Shown here one piece after another: positions 35,597 to 44,348 of a stretch of 64,000 bases of DNA. Within the stretch, counting starts at the first letter, position 1; each line of letters opens with the position of its first letter. Below the pieces are notes generated by a model. That model had not been told where the DNA came from. It saw only the letters and a program-made list of their open reading frames with translations, and searched no databases. Position numbers and translations under genes: made by a program. The stretch is taken from positions 5,089,053 through 5,153,052 of the forward strand of contig CM055109.1 of the NCBI GenBank assembly GCA_029204225.1. The letters are read 5' to 3'. Source of the stretch: Diphasiastrum complanatum. Its lineage: Eukaryota > Streptophyta > Lycopodiopsida > Lycopodiales > Lycopodiaceae.

Positions 35597-38565
35597 AATC
35601 ACCACACACACAGATGCATACACAAATCACATAGAAATCATCACACACACACACCATAACCCACACACACACAGAAATCATAACACACACACACACACAC
35701 ACACCAAATGCACACACACTCTCTCTCCCTCACTCACCATAGCTCTCTCTCTTCTTTCTCTCCTCTCTCGGGCTTCTACGGACTGTTCCGCTGCCCATGC
35801 CAGGTTCTGGTTTTTTTTAAATAAAAAACGCGTCCGCATTCCAGACGCATCCTCTGGACGGGTCCAGAAAAAAATTTGAAAAAAAAAACAGGACGCGTTC
35901 GACCCCGCGTCCGGGGGTCGAACGCGTCCAGGTCTGGGCGTCAGATGCGGACGCCAAAAGGCTGTGTCCGGCCCGGACCCTCATGTCTGATATTATATAT
36001 ATAATATAAGCGTATTCTGACTGCAACGTGAAATCCAAAATATTCTCGGTTCAATACAGGGTTCTAATGCAACAAAGAAGATTTGTTGAAACTTCAAACT
36101 TTTCCTTGGTTTATAGCTCTTCATCCTTTTGGACTTTTTGCGATATTTTATGACGCTTTTTGAATCAATATTCTTACTCCAGGAAGACGTTTTTGATAAC
36201 CTTCATAATTCATCAATCTGATTTCAAGAGATCAAACTACTGAAGAACCGCATTTTTAGGACCTTTTGTATTTTGTATCAATTTTTAATAGTATATATTT
36301 ATTTGCAGCAGCATTGTCATCAGACTCATTACTTATGACACTATCATGGCACCTTCCTTTGGCATTTTGGTTATACAACTTTCATTCCATACTGCAGCCA
36401 CACCTTGACATATAATTGCTAGCTAATCCTTCAGCATTTGCATTTGCATTGTCAATTTGCTTATGGCAGCAGCATCAGCACATGCCTTGTAGCAATGCAC
36501 CTGTTGGGGCAAGTCAGGATCTTGCCACAGATCCCAGATGATCCTCAGATCTTTCCATACCTTCTAGTAACTATTCTTCAAGTTCGAGTACTTCTAAGCA
36601 AGCATCAAAATCAAATGCATCATTCAGTAAGTGGGATAGTCATCCCATCGGTGAGGGCCGAGGCTACATGGGAGTCAATTGATGTTCATGCTCACATTCC
36701 TTTCCTTCAAGACCAAGCTCTTGCAGCCACTATACAGCCAGCACCACTGTGGGGTATACCCGTAACCCCACATTGAGAGCAATGTTCAAAATAGGACAGG
36801 GAGAGTTAAGGACATCCCTTTTTAGTTAGTAAATTGTTTGGCTTATTATGGTTCTTGATTCAGTACAGTAGTAAGCACATGACATATTGGGCTCATTTAT
36901 TATTTTAAAGGTCCAAGCCATTATCTGAGTACGTAAACTTTTGGATCATTCTAGTAAACTTGCAAATAGCACCATCTCAATGCCTAGTCCAACGAGCCAG
37001 GGTGATGTCATCCGTAAGCCCTAACTAGTTGGTTCTAGGAAATTCCTCAAGGGTACTCAAAGTGGCATAAATAACTACGCTTATTGATTCTACTGCTCAA
37101 GTCTGTTGTAGGAGGCTTCACTGCATTTCTTTTAGGGCACTTGCAACTACTCATATAGGCAGGTATTAATGTCCATGTAGTGCTCTCAGTTGGAGGTTGC
37201 TTTGTGATACATCATTTTTTGCCTACTCTTGTTTATCTGATGCTCTATGGTTGATAATTTTCATAATTGCCATGGTCAAGCTCTTTTTGAAGAAGCACTC
37301 TAAGAAACATCAAACTACTTGCTCATAGTTTGTCAGTTTTTATTAGTTATCACATAATTCTTGACAATGCCTGACAAATGTTATATCGGTAGTTGTTTTC
37401 GATTCAAACTAGCAGTCGATTAAAAAGTTATCGGAATAGATAGATACAACAAGATAGAAGAAATGAATAAGTGCTTGACATCAATTTTCATTTCTTGGCT
37501 CTTCAAAAGTTTTCTGCATCTATTCTTAAGGCTTATGCCCTTTGAATAATCCACCATATCAGACATAAAAGAACAGCTATTGAAAACTTATTATTGAATC
37601 GATTGTTTTGCCATAAGCAGCTCAAAATAAACCACAACAGAGTAACAAACCTTCTCAAGAAGCTGTTCAGCCTCTTTGAAGTCCCTCAGCTCCATGCGCA
37701 ATTGTGCAAGAACATCAAGCATAGCAGCTTGCTCTATACCATCTGCACCAGATTCCAGCTGCTCCGCAAGAGCATCATAATTGGCTTCAACTAAAGCCCG
37801 TGCAGTATCATCATCACCCTCTTCTATCATCTTGCTCACCTCCTCATAAAGCTCCTGTAATTGTTCCTCCAATTCACCTATATCCTCTACTATCTGCTGC
37901 ATTTCCTTCATCAACGATGAATTTCTGCAAGAAAATAAGGCAGTCAAGTACAACGAATAGATAGTAAATCACAACGAAATTCCAATGGATATACCAAAGA
38001 CTGTTTATCCAAGCTAAAAGATGGAAAATCTGGCATGACAAGAATGACAATTTGATAACTTCATTTCTTGCAGCAAACAAATTTGTTGCAGTTAAATATT
38101 TATAAAGCATGAGTGTTGTACAACCAGCCCAATTTGCTTATGCGAGAAGTTTTTTAATGGTATAAGTGCTATACCCCATTTCATCAAGTATTTGCTCAGC
38201 CAACTGAGAGTCTTCCCTGGCCACAGCTTGCGCCAAATTACTAACACGATAATCAAGGTGTGCTTCATCATCCAAGTTACCCACCACTGCCATTGATTCA
38301 GAATGATCAAACTCAGCTTCTGAATCTGTACCTCTGAACAAATCAACCAAAAAATCTTGTCACAAACTTTCCAACAGAATGCACATAATAATTTCAACAG
38401 TATTTAACATGGCCCTTGATGACATATAAGTGAATGCCTACATAAAGGAAAGTAAAATACATGTCAAGCCCATGCATCACAGAAGATAAGTTGGTTGGAG
38501 TCCACTGCCAATCCAATACTTGACCATCTTCAAACTTGGCAGGTCTTGCTTCTTGAGACTTGCAT
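16675..38565 (-). CDS. TPR-domain protein gene, partial, with a 16-kb intron
   Basis: Seven minus-strand exons join without a phase break: 38565-38461, 38333-38175, 37924-37651, 21444-21294, 17459-17237, 17022-16931, 16810-16675 (1140 nt, about 380 residues). All introns are GT-AG. The N-terminal part is acidic, then a coiled-coil ([13 protein letters not shown]-like) precedes TPR-like helical pairs (for example [47 protein letters not shown]). From memory the wording resembles a plant TPR family of the At1g07280/At2g29670 type, related to kinesin-light-chain-like TPRs. The exact function is not known to me. That family continues past LAELL..GR, so the TAA at 16673-16671 is more likely intron (AG|GTAATC) than a stop. 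The 5' exons above 38565 are not identified. Confidence 0.82.
16931..17022 (-). CDS. TPR gene exon
   Basis: Acceptor TTTCAG|GGCCCT and donor ACAGG|GTAGAG. It encodes [17 protein letters not shown] and [11 protein letters not shown], one TPR unit. Confidence 0.87.
17237..17459 (-). CDS. TPR gene exon
   Basis: Acceptor CTCAG|GAAGTG and donor CGCAG|GTTTCA. It encodes two TPR units ([15 protein letters not shown] and [18 protein letters not shown]). The 5' part of the exon is partly repeated in the preceding intron. Confidence 0.9.
17391..17790 (-). repeat. Tandem duplication of a TPR exon and its splice site
   Basis: The first 5' part of the 17459-17237 exon plus flanking intron is repeated at 17493-17665 and from 17666 (offsets 102 and 173 bp). 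Both copies keep the reading frame but have CTCCGG where the exon has CTCAGG, so the acceptor AG is lost. Between them (17613-17640) another short copy of the acceptor region keeps CTCAGG. These are pseudo-exons in the intron. Confidence 0.85.
17791..19230. other. TPR intron, nothing recognised
   Basis: This is AT-rich intron sequence without recognisable coding or repeat structure. The ORF at 18825-18604 (minus) shows no domain. Confidence 0.5.
19231..19610. repeat. Tandem repeat, about 160-bp units
   Basis: Units starting TCATGCCCA at 19231, 19391 and 19555 share CCCTAATCCCATGTGT, GAGGTGCAGTTTGA and GCTAAA segments. That makes two full diverged units and a partial third. No coding signal. 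Confidence 0.85.
19640..20150 (+). pseudogene. Decayed fragment with palindromic ends, possibly hAT-derived
   Basis: Two overlapping plus-strand frames (19639-20001 and 19815-20102) give segments such as [14 protein letters not shown] that look like the region after the BED finger of hAT proteins, without a firm match. GGAACG/CGTTCC-type palindromes lie at 19756-19800, and a mutated hAT-end copy at 20066-20125. The hAT assignment is an inference from this context. Confidence 0.35.
20596..20680. repeat. GGATCGCGATCC palindrome cluster
   Basis: Perfect palindromes AGCGGATCGCGATCCGCT (20600-20617) and CCGGATCGCGATCCGG (20629-20644) stand in an AT-rich intron. A further half-site CCCGGATCGC lies at 20660-20669. 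They resemble transposon subterminal repeats. No ORF is attached. Confidence 0.8.
20940..21040. repeat. hAT end-like palindromic block
   Basis: This block contains GCGTTCCGGGAAACCCTAAT, then GGATCACGTTCCGGAACG and AACGCGTTCCGGATC. It is homologous to 16318-16395 in the same orientation. Confidence 0.75.
21294..21444 (-). CDS. TPR gene exon after the 16.2-kb intron
   Basis: Acceptor TTGCAG|GCCAAG and donor CTTG|GTAAGG. It carries a clear TPR motif ([18 protein letters not shown]). The intron before it (37650-21445) contains two old LTRs, a LINE and hAT-2. Confidence 0.88.
21728..22275 (+). mobile_element. Old copia LTR with primer-binding site
   Basis: The sequence starts TGATATATTGG and ends near ACAACA (22275). 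TGGTATTAGAGC (22284-22295), a one-base variant of the copia Met-tRNA primer site, follows shortly after. It is homologous to 36880-37264. Part of the LTR (21761-21918) is tandemly duplicated (period 158 bp), which accounts for its greater length. Confidence 0.65.
22276..23760. other. TPR intron, no gene recognised
   Basis: After the primer-binding site there is no copia coding sequence, only AT-rich intron. Chance ORFs at 22951 and 22959 show no domain. Confidence 0.5.
23767..24141 (+). mobile_element. 3' end of a LINE related to the next one
   Basis: A short C-terminal ORF fragment contains QAQITSFF (23800-23823). It is followed by a 3' region homologous to the end of the full LINE: GTACTTTTATCTATCTTAT, the hairpin ATGCC-TTTT-GGCAT (24015-24028), then GACATTAATA. 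The tail is (TTC)n then (TC)n to 24141. It is 5'-truncated, as LINE copies often are. Confidence 0.7.
24157..24410 (+). repeat. LINE 5' minisatellite, 17-19-bp units
   Basis: About a dozen imperfect units of CCTGGAGCGGACCTCTG. Tandem 5' monomers act as internal promoters in some LINEs; for this copy that role is an inference. Confidence 0.8.
24575..25556 (+). pseudogene. LINE ORF1 (coiled coil and RRM-like nucleic-acid-binding protein)
   Basis: The N-terminal part (24575-24817) is Pro/Ser-rich. After stops and a frame change, the frame from 24963 gives a coiled coil ([28 protein letters not shown]) and then an RRM-like segment ([26 protein letters not shown]). The end, [14 protein letters not shown], matches L1-type ORF1 C-terminal domains. 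No CCHC knuckle is seen, unlike many flowering-plant L1 ORF1 proteins. Known role of the family: binds LINE RNA in the RNP. An early stop before 24963 suggests decay. Confidence 0.7.
25565..26859 (+). pseudogene. LINE ORF2 endonuclease domain
   Basis: An APE-like endonuclease that nicks the target DNA. Motifs: WNCNG-like start near 25620, [26 protein letters not shown] (normally GDFN), then VDYFIGS and ISDHSLL in another frame (from about 26280). The frame changes near 26265, and the 26308-26859 ORF continues as the linker to the RT. The Gly-to-Arg-like change in the GDFN motif and the frameshift show inactivation. Confidence 0.8.
26984..28657 (+). pseudogene. LINE ORF2 reverse transcriptase
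   Basis: 557 codons of non-[72 protein letters not shown] (catalytic YADD), then GKTKVMVFN. The C-terminus has the start of a Cys/His motif (CQSC). It continues after in-frame stops at 28655 and 28688 as DEFHFIF. The family uses target-primed reverse transcription. Stops and frameshifts on both sides mark a dead copy. Confidence 0.92.
28658..29039 (+). pseudogene. LINE ORF2 C-terminal tail with PCNA-box-like motifs
   Basis: After the stops the homology goes on in shifted frames. In frame at 28845-29039 lie QSHIMHFF (28857-28880) and SHHITQFF (29004-29027) shortly before the stop. The first fits the Q-x-x-hydrophobic-x-x-F-F PCNA-interaction pattern. The related fragment at 23800 has QAQITSFF in the equivalent area. 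Function is inferred only from the motif. Confidence 0.45.
29236..29249 (+). promoter_or_regulatory. LINE 3' stem-loop
   Basis: GTGCC-CTCG-GGCAC forms a 5-bp stem about 40 bases before the repeat tail. The other LINE copy has ATGCC-TTTT-GGCAT at the same place. Some LINE RTs recognise such terminal hairpins. Confidence 0.65.
29296..29338. repeat. (TC)n tail of the LINE
   Basis: It follows TTCTGA units and is about 21 TC units long. A matching (TTC)n(TC)n tail ends the older LINE at 24049-24141. Confidence 0.9.
29339..29789. mobile_element. GC-rich hAT end-like fragment with minisatellite
   Basis: 29390-29700 is a GC-rich minisatellite with TCCCCTACCTCCACCTCC-like units. It reads Pro/Ala/Ser-rich on one strand and Gly/Glu-rich on the other, so neither frame is convincing. 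It ends in a palindrome cluster (CTGGACGCGTCCAG, 29723-29736; GTGGACGCGTCCGG near 29756) and the terminal string GTCCGGCCCGGCCCTCATGT. The same terminal string, one base longer, ends hAT-2 at 35967-35990 in the same orientation. I read it as the right end of a second, truncated relative of hAT-2. Confidence 0.5.
29790..29830. repeat. (TA)n microsatellite
   Basis: About 20 TA units between two hAT end sequences. hAT-2 also ends in TA-rich sequence at 35992. Confidence 0.95.
29843..29915. repeat. GGTACC/CCGCGG/GGATCC palindrome cluster
   Basis: Repeats of GGTACCGCGGATCC and GGATCCGCGGATCC, each a tight palindrome, lie within 70 bp and are flanked by AT-rich DNA. Probable subterminal transposase-binding region of the left hAT-2 end. 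Confidence 0.75.
29971..30482 (+). pseudogene. Charged helical ORF inside hAT-2, opposite to the transposase
   Basis: The plus frame 29971-30228 ends in a charged helix ([18 protein letters not shown]). After a TGA the same frame continues with [17 protein letters not shown]. In the next frame 30357-30482 gives [19 protein letters not shown] and an acidic end. Arg/Glu richness suggests a coiled coil and real past coding on this strand. I do not recognise a family. It could be an accessory ORF of the transposon or captured sequence. Confidence 0.4.
31002..35336 (-). pseudogene. hAT-2 transposase, BED finger to hATC plus long AT-hook tail
   Basis: ATG at 35336 gives [12 protein letters not shown], then an in-frame TGA and a BED-type finger start [16 protein letters not shown] long Ala/Pro/Thr-rich stretch (codons around 70-180) follows, then [14 protein letters not shown]659 ([18 protein letters not shown]) runs to the exon end at 34239. 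Further exons are about 34113-33443 ([18 protein letters not shown]), 33328-32983 ([18 protein letters not shown]), about 32926-32729 (h[15 protein letters not shown]) and 32626-31002 (tail). The tail is Pro/Gln-rich with two AT-hook-like patches ([15 protein letters not shown]) and an acidic end. Known role: cut-and-paste transposition. Stops (35283, 34635, 32610, 31992) and frameshifts (about 34640, 34590, 32265) show it is dead. Part of DUF659 is duplicated. Confidence 0.82.
35335..35710. repeat. (CT)n and (CA)n microsatellites
   Basis: (CT)n at 35335-35373 and 35511-35577, then (CA)n-rich sequence to about 35710. They lie directly upstream of the hAT-2 ATG, where the promoter would be. 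Confidence 0.92.
35822..35992. repeat. hAT-2 right end with GGACGCG palindromes
   Basis: Repeated GGACGCGTTCGACC, GCGTCCGGGGGTCGAACGCG and CTGGACGGGTCCAG-like motifs end in GTCCGGCCCGGACCCTCATG and TA-rich sequence. The same motif family appears at 29723-29785. Confidence 0.75.
36001..36879 (+). other. TPR intron, unrecognised ORF 36438-36776
   Basis: The 112-codon ORF (36438-36776) is moderately plausible in composition ([20 protein letters not shown]), but I see no domain. It may be the internal remnant of the old copia whose LTR starts at 36880. Confidence 0.3.
36880..37264 (+). mobile_element. Old copia LTR related to 21728-22275
   Basis: It starts TGACATATTGGG and shares blocks such as GTAGGAGGCTT, ACTACTCATATAGGCA and GATGCTCTATGGTT with the 21.7-kb LTR. 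A degenerate primer site (TGGTCAAGCTC) follows. It lacks the 158-bp internal duplication. Both LTRs lie in the same TPR intron and in the same orientation. Confidence 0.6.
37651..37924 (-). CDS. TPR gene exon with coiled coil
   Basis: Acceptor TTGCAG|AAATTC and donor GAGAAG|GTTTGT; it ends in phase 0. Glu/Leu heptads ([18 protein letters not shown]) form the predicted coiled coil, followed by the first TPR-like helices ([18 protein letters not shown]). Confidence 0.88.
38175..38333 (-). CDS. TPR gene exon
   Basis: Acceptor TTCAG|AGGTAC and donor ATGGG|GTATAG. It encodes an acidic stretch and [20 protein letters not shown]. The open frame runs on to a stop in the intron, but the GTATAG donor gives a perfect phase match to the next exon. 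Confidence 0.8.
38461..38565 (-). CDS. TPR gene exon (most 5' recognised)
   Basis: Acceptor TTTAG|ATGCAAG and donor GACAT|GTATTT; enters and leaves in phase 2. It encodes the segment around [13 protein letters not shown], the acidic and aromatic N-terminal part. Confidence 0.75.
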
Positions 38566-41500
38566 CTAAATGGAGAACCACACAAAGAAATTATCATCCA
38601 AATTAAAGATGTATAGCAGATCCATAACATATTCAGACCATGTACAACTACGATTCTTGTAAGAAATGGCTATCCTACTAATCACCACAATAATTTGTCG
38701 ATATTTTTCACATTTCCTCAAATAAATTGACTTAACAAGCTACTAAAACATAGGTCATTAGGCTTTTTTGTGAGAAATTTTTTGAGCAATAAAAGAATGA
38801 AAGTAGCACATCTTCCTAACCATCACAATCTTGTAGTCATGGCTAAATGCCATTCAGAACAGCATCTCTCTGAATTCCAAAATCATTCCGTTGGACCAGT
38901 GGGGATCCCTATGCCACTTCTTTCAAATCTCAATAACCTTGAAAATTGTACACAAAATATGTGTTGCATATTATTCATGATCAAATTGAAGGAAGAGTTG
39001 CAGGATGGAGGAGGTAGCATGGGGAAGGTGGGGAGAGAGAGGAAGGAAGCGCCAGCAGAAGGATGGGGTAGCTGGGGAAGAATGAGTTGCTAGGAAAAGG
39101 GCCAGAAGAAGGGCAAGTTATCACATAAACCAACAGATAAACAAACTGCAACAAATGATTATATAAAAATCTCACTGCACAATCAACAACAACTGAGCAG
39201 AAAGTAGATGACCTTACTCTCAAAGAACTGCAGATGAATCTTTTACATAGAAATTGAGCACAAAATCAACCAACCAAGGAAACGAATGGAGATTAAAGTA
39301 CTTAACAATGTGTCAGAGACCCTTGAGTGAACCTTCCAAGATGCTACCCAACTAGGATATACATCATCATGGCATGGCCACCAAGTGGTGTGCCCGCTAC
39401 GACTTGGTCCCTAGCCAAGTCAGCCTAAGCTTAGAAAACAACTCAAATAGGAACCATGAATTGAGGGATAAAATGAAATCCTCTGATACTGTCAATATTG
39501 GCCTACTCATATGCCCATAACTAGAACAAAGAAAGTGCTAGGGGAAGAAAAAGGGGCATTGGAGATATAGACTTTTTTTAAGTATGAGAAACACAATCTG
39601 GGATGTAGTGTGCTTCAATGGATGGGTTAAACACAAGTAATAGATAATCAACCAGCACAATGCACATAATGATCCAAGTTTGTCCGAAATAATATTAAGC
39701 AGATTTCTCAGAACATTCTTACCATCTTGCTTAGGTACTCCAGGTAAAAAGCACAAACACTCAGCTTTTACAAATTCGTTGATATAAAATGGAATATAGT
39801 GCATACAGAAAAATAATCATGCAAAACGGGAAACATCACATTATCAATCTGAAAAAAGAACATCAAATACTTCAACAATTTCTATTAAAAGTTCATAGCT
39901 CCCCATTTTGGGCCTGCAGACCTTTACACATCTCTGATCATGTGGTGACGTTGCTGCATTTTCAATGTTTTTTGCACAAAAAAGTGTATTTCTCCAATGC
40001 ATGTAGAAGACCAGGTAACATGTTTTGTAAAAGCGTGCCTTCCCAGTGTGAACCATTATTTCTCCATCATAAAACACGTGTGAACCATTTAAAGGTGAAG
40101 TTGATCCTTTTTTGCCATTCTCCATGACCCATTCCAAATCGAACTTTTGAATGTTTATCACCCATGCCAAAGATTCCCTTTCTCATAAACTTTCTATTCC
40201 TTGGATGTGCAGCGTTGTATAATACATTCTGCTGATCTATCTTTTACTGGAATGCCAATATGCAATTTCTTCATGCCTCCTTCTCGTTTCCCACAGGGCC
40301 TACGGATCCCAAGTGGGGAATGTTTCTCATAATCTGGTACTAAGATATAAATTCAGATCTAAAAACGATTGTTTTTCCTGTGAGGTGTAACTCAGAAAGA
40401 AGCAATCGCTGAGATCAACCAAAGAACCTGTGATTTCGAAAAAATCTATGGTCAACCAAAAGCAGTTACACTCCCGACAGAACCAAGGATTTCCACTATA
40501 TGCACGGCTTAATAAGGTTATAATGGCAATGCCACCTGACAATTTGTTGAGATCAAAGCTGGAAATTTTAAAGGACTTTCTACATACTGGTAATCAGCTA
40601 CAGCACAGGAAAAGATACTTGTTAATTTGAGAGCGAGAAAATCTGGATATCTGACAGTTAGGAAACAACTCAACAAGCCTGTGAAAGTTCAAAGTTCAAA
40701 CCAAGTATTTTATTTTCATAGCTGATACTTAAATAAAGAATATAACACAAAATGTATCTTATTTTGACTGTTTCTCAAGTCATAGTTGTATGCATAGATT
40801 AAAGACTATGTCTCGTTGTAATCAGATCTTCCTTGTCTTTGTCATACTAGAGAAAATGAAAGAATTCTTGATCATCCTGTTTTCAGATTTGTGGAAGAGA
40901 CTTAGGATATACTATAACAAATACTTCTGCTTTGTAAAGTCCTATGATAGGTCTAACCTAAGCTGGATTGATTCTAGGCCATCCTAGCTATTATATGCAA
41001 AATTCTTCCAGCTCCTTCCTCAGTAATGCCAGAAATTTCCCCTAGCTCAACCTTTTTGCTTTGCCAATTGTGAACGTAAGCAGAAAAGTTTCAAATTGCA
41101 CAAAACAAATCTAGTTATATTACTCTAAAAATGAAAAGGACTTTGATTGGTAAGGTAAAGCAACAGTAAAGTCATTTATTGATCAAGCACATCGACTCGT
41201 CTACCTCTGAGAAGCATAGCTGCAATTCCTTTGTCCTTTTGAAAAGCACTCCTTTGTGTAACCACCTATGTTCAAAGCTATTGATACACTCCAAGCTCTC
41301 CGACTTTGGCGTGAGTCTCGATTAGCTCCTACACAGACTTGCAGCGAGCTGAAGCCTTTTCCATTTCTACAGCATAACAGAGCTTGACAGCGAAGACCAT
41401 TCCGGTGCTGGCACTTGCACTTACGATGTTGTAAAGTACAAGAATGCCATGATGAAGAATCAAATCCAGTAACATACAATTTCTGTACTTCACAGGAAAA

Positions 41501-44332
41501 CCTGCAGAAAATTCATTGCTGAGCAACTGGAAAAAGGTATACACAAAAGCCAAACATGAACACATATACACACCCTTCCATTTATCCTCGTTTATGCAAA
41601 CAGCAGAAAAATTGGTATCTACCAAGCAGCAACTATATAAGTCCTTGAGATTTCTTCATGCATCATTTTAGGCCTTTAAAATTATTATTAGAATTCAAGT
41701 AATACGTATCATTAGATAATGCATGCTTAGAAAATATGGAGTTAACACACGCTTATGGCAAAAGATTTTGAAAATTTTTGAGATATTCTGAAGGGACTTG
41801 CCCTAGACAATCATTACTAAAAGACCAAGCTTATTGTTTTTCTCCGAAGTTCTACTTAAGCTATTTAGAGGCACTGAAAGATACTCTGAGAGACATTGGA
41901 AAAATCCTACCTCAGGAGGATATTTTGAAAGAGGTATCCTCAGAAGACACTCTAACAGAAATGTCCCAAGAGGACACACTGCAAGAAAAATCCCAAGAGG
42001 AATACTAACTACTGAATCCATGTTAAAGAAATGTATTGATAATGAGCTGAGATAGAACCGGGGAGAGATGGCAAGTTAAATTATATTTTGCCAGGTTTAG
42101 GGAGACTCAGGGTCAAAAAATCTACACCCTAAGAGAAGTACAAAATATCATGTCTTAACTCAAAGCAAGGTCCAAAGGATAATCCTACAGGAAAAGCATT
42201 GACCCTCTCCCTAGATCCAAAATCAAATTTGGTTCTGGATATATTTTATTTTCAGGTTATTGAGAAGTTCCTTGCTTGTCTGATCCATTTGATATTATTT
42301 TCGATTTCTTGTTATATTTTCACTGATTCAATCATGTACATTTGTGGATCACACGATTAACAAACTTGTGATCGAGGGCACACATAATTTGGCTTGTGCT
42401 AAATCTTTTTCCGTCAACTTGCATAACAACGTGATTCTCAAACTCACTAAGAGGCAAGATGCAAGACATAACATTTGTGACGCATTAGTCTGACATTGTA
42501 GACGCCCTCATCACTAGTATTCAGACTTGCTAAATAAACAATCTTGAAAGGCGGCCCAACTAGGAAACAACCAATCAAGCTTTGCTATCTAGATTGAGAC
42601 TTGCAGCACGAAATCTGGGCTTGACACTCACACTACCAAGTTCATGAAACTGGTGTTTCCAAGACCAATTCAGATTGGCTGACGATCTCACCAAAGACAT
42701 TCAAACTTACTGAATGAATCAACTTAAAACTCAACCCCTCTAGGAGAGTTATGAACCAAATCAGAAGTATCAACGAAGTATAAATTGACACAGTCTTTTT
42801 ATGACTCATTATGAAAAATTTAAGTTTAATTTGAAACTGAATGATGTTCAAGTTTTATAGAGACATTTGATGGACTATGAAAGGCCTATGAAGGTCCCTT
42901 GTGGACATGTGTAGACGATGACAGGTCTCTTTGTGATGTCAAGAAATGTCCCTCATTGGATTTAGGGTTTTGTCCTTATTGGGGGGCCCTTAGTGGACGT
43001 CATGAAAGTCCCTTAATCAAGTTATAAGGAAGGTCCATCATTTGACATAACAAAGGTTTTGGACTTATATGGCCCGTTTGAAAGAAAGATCTAGGAACAA
43101 CTGTGGGCCTAGATCCATATTGATCTAGGGTTTGGTTGGGATGGTTTGGTCTACTGCAATCTCTTTCCTGTTCTTCGACATTCCAATTTGGTTCTAATCT
43201 CCCTAGGCATTTTACTACAGTTTGAGGTTTTGTTTTGAAAGAGATTTAGATCATTTCCTTTTCACGGTAACAATTGTGGAACACAAAAATTGGGCCGCTT
43301 TTATGGTATTTAGTTTTTCATTCCATGTGAAATGTGTTTGGTTCATACGTATAAAATGGAATATTTTGTACCAAATGGTACGGAATGTGTAACTCTTAGT
43401 TTTATTACAAAAGCTTTGGAATCGTAAATAAAAAAAAGCACGCACTGAATTTGTTGCTCAACTTTACCTGCTTTCGATTGGCCACATACTGTGAAAGCAA
43501 CAAGGCTACAGCAATTTTTTTCAATCTTTTCAGGTAGCTTCCTTCTCACCACTAGAACCACTTACAGGCAACTGAATTTTTTCAAAAAAAAGAGCAATCC
43601 AGTTATTGAAGCGGGGTTGAAAAGAAGTGTATTGACATGTTCTAAGAACGTGGGGGCAGGCCCAAAACACTCACTGATTGGTAGCCACAGCCAGACGAGG
43701 AATGGCACAGGGGTGGCTCGGGAATGCCTGAGCCATTGCCAAAAACCTTTGGAGCTACGGCAGTGTGCTTGCAGTTTAAAGCCACCAATGGAGCACCATC
43801 TGCTCCTCCTCCCTTTCTACACGTGCAACACGAGCAGCTTGAAAATGATTATGGTGTATACCTATAAATCCTGCACCCAATATTTCCACAGAAGAACACA
43901 TATCACTGGCACATAATTATCCATCTAGCTTTGTGTTCTTTGATCTAAAAATCTTGCTCTCGATAATCCAAAAAAATTTATCAAAATGAGCAATAAAATC
44001 CCAAACATTTAACCATAACCCTAGCCCTCTGTACTTTATATCTGATAGAAAACCATACAACTGGTTCGTCACGGTGTATCTGCACACTGATACATCAATG
44101 TGCAAATGCAATAGCAAAGCTCTGTAACAAGCAACATCAGGCAAATCTGAAGCAACCTAAACCACATAGACGACAAAAATTCGAAGTTCGATCAAAGCCA
44201 AAAGAAAAGAGAGCTGGAACTATATAAATTGAGGAAGCAGAGCTCCTAGCTGCAATGGCATTATTCCCAATGCCCTCAGCTATTGGCCGTAACCTTGCTT
44301 CCGCTGTCTAAGACGCTCTCTCAACTCAATAT
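38566..44332. other. Upstream TPR gene region, exons not resolved
   Basis: The missing 5' exons should lie here or further right. Two weak minus-strand candidates are 43561-43470 (ends AAAGCAG|GTAAAG) and 41504-41428 (CAG|GTTTTC to ATC|GTAAGT). Their phases can be joined to each other but not directly to the exon at 38565. No mobile element was recognised in this stretch. Confidence 0.35.
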
Positions 44333-44348
44333 AAACCCTAACCCTAAT
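44333..44348 (+). promoter_or_regulatory. Telobox-like motif
   Basis: AAACCCTAACCCTAAT matches the plant telobox found near start sites of many genes. A second AAACCCTAAAA lies at 44993. It may mark the promoter region of the minus-strand TPR gene. That is an inference. Confidence 0.4.

Larger units (their letters stand above)
29838..35992 (-). mobile_element. hAT transposon hAT-2 (putative limits)
   Basis: The left end starts near TAGACACAGCGGTACC with palindromes such as GGATCCGCGGATCC (29850-29863). The right end, read inward, starts CAGACATGAGGGTCCGGG with GGACGCG palindromes. The first bases of the two ends are only loosely inverted (AGACA then GGT.C). Both ends lie in TA-rich DNA, so a target duplication cannot be proved. 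Inside are a minus-strand transposase pseudogene (35336-31002) and a short plus-strand ORF region (29971-30482) converging on it. It sits in the 16.2-kb TPR intron. Confidence 0.55.

Noticed and set aside
41428-43561. Candidate 5' exons of the TPR gene at 43561-43470 and 41504-41428
   Set aside because: Splice sites exist and the two are phase-compatible, but they cannot be joined directly to the exon at 38565 and show no family motif.
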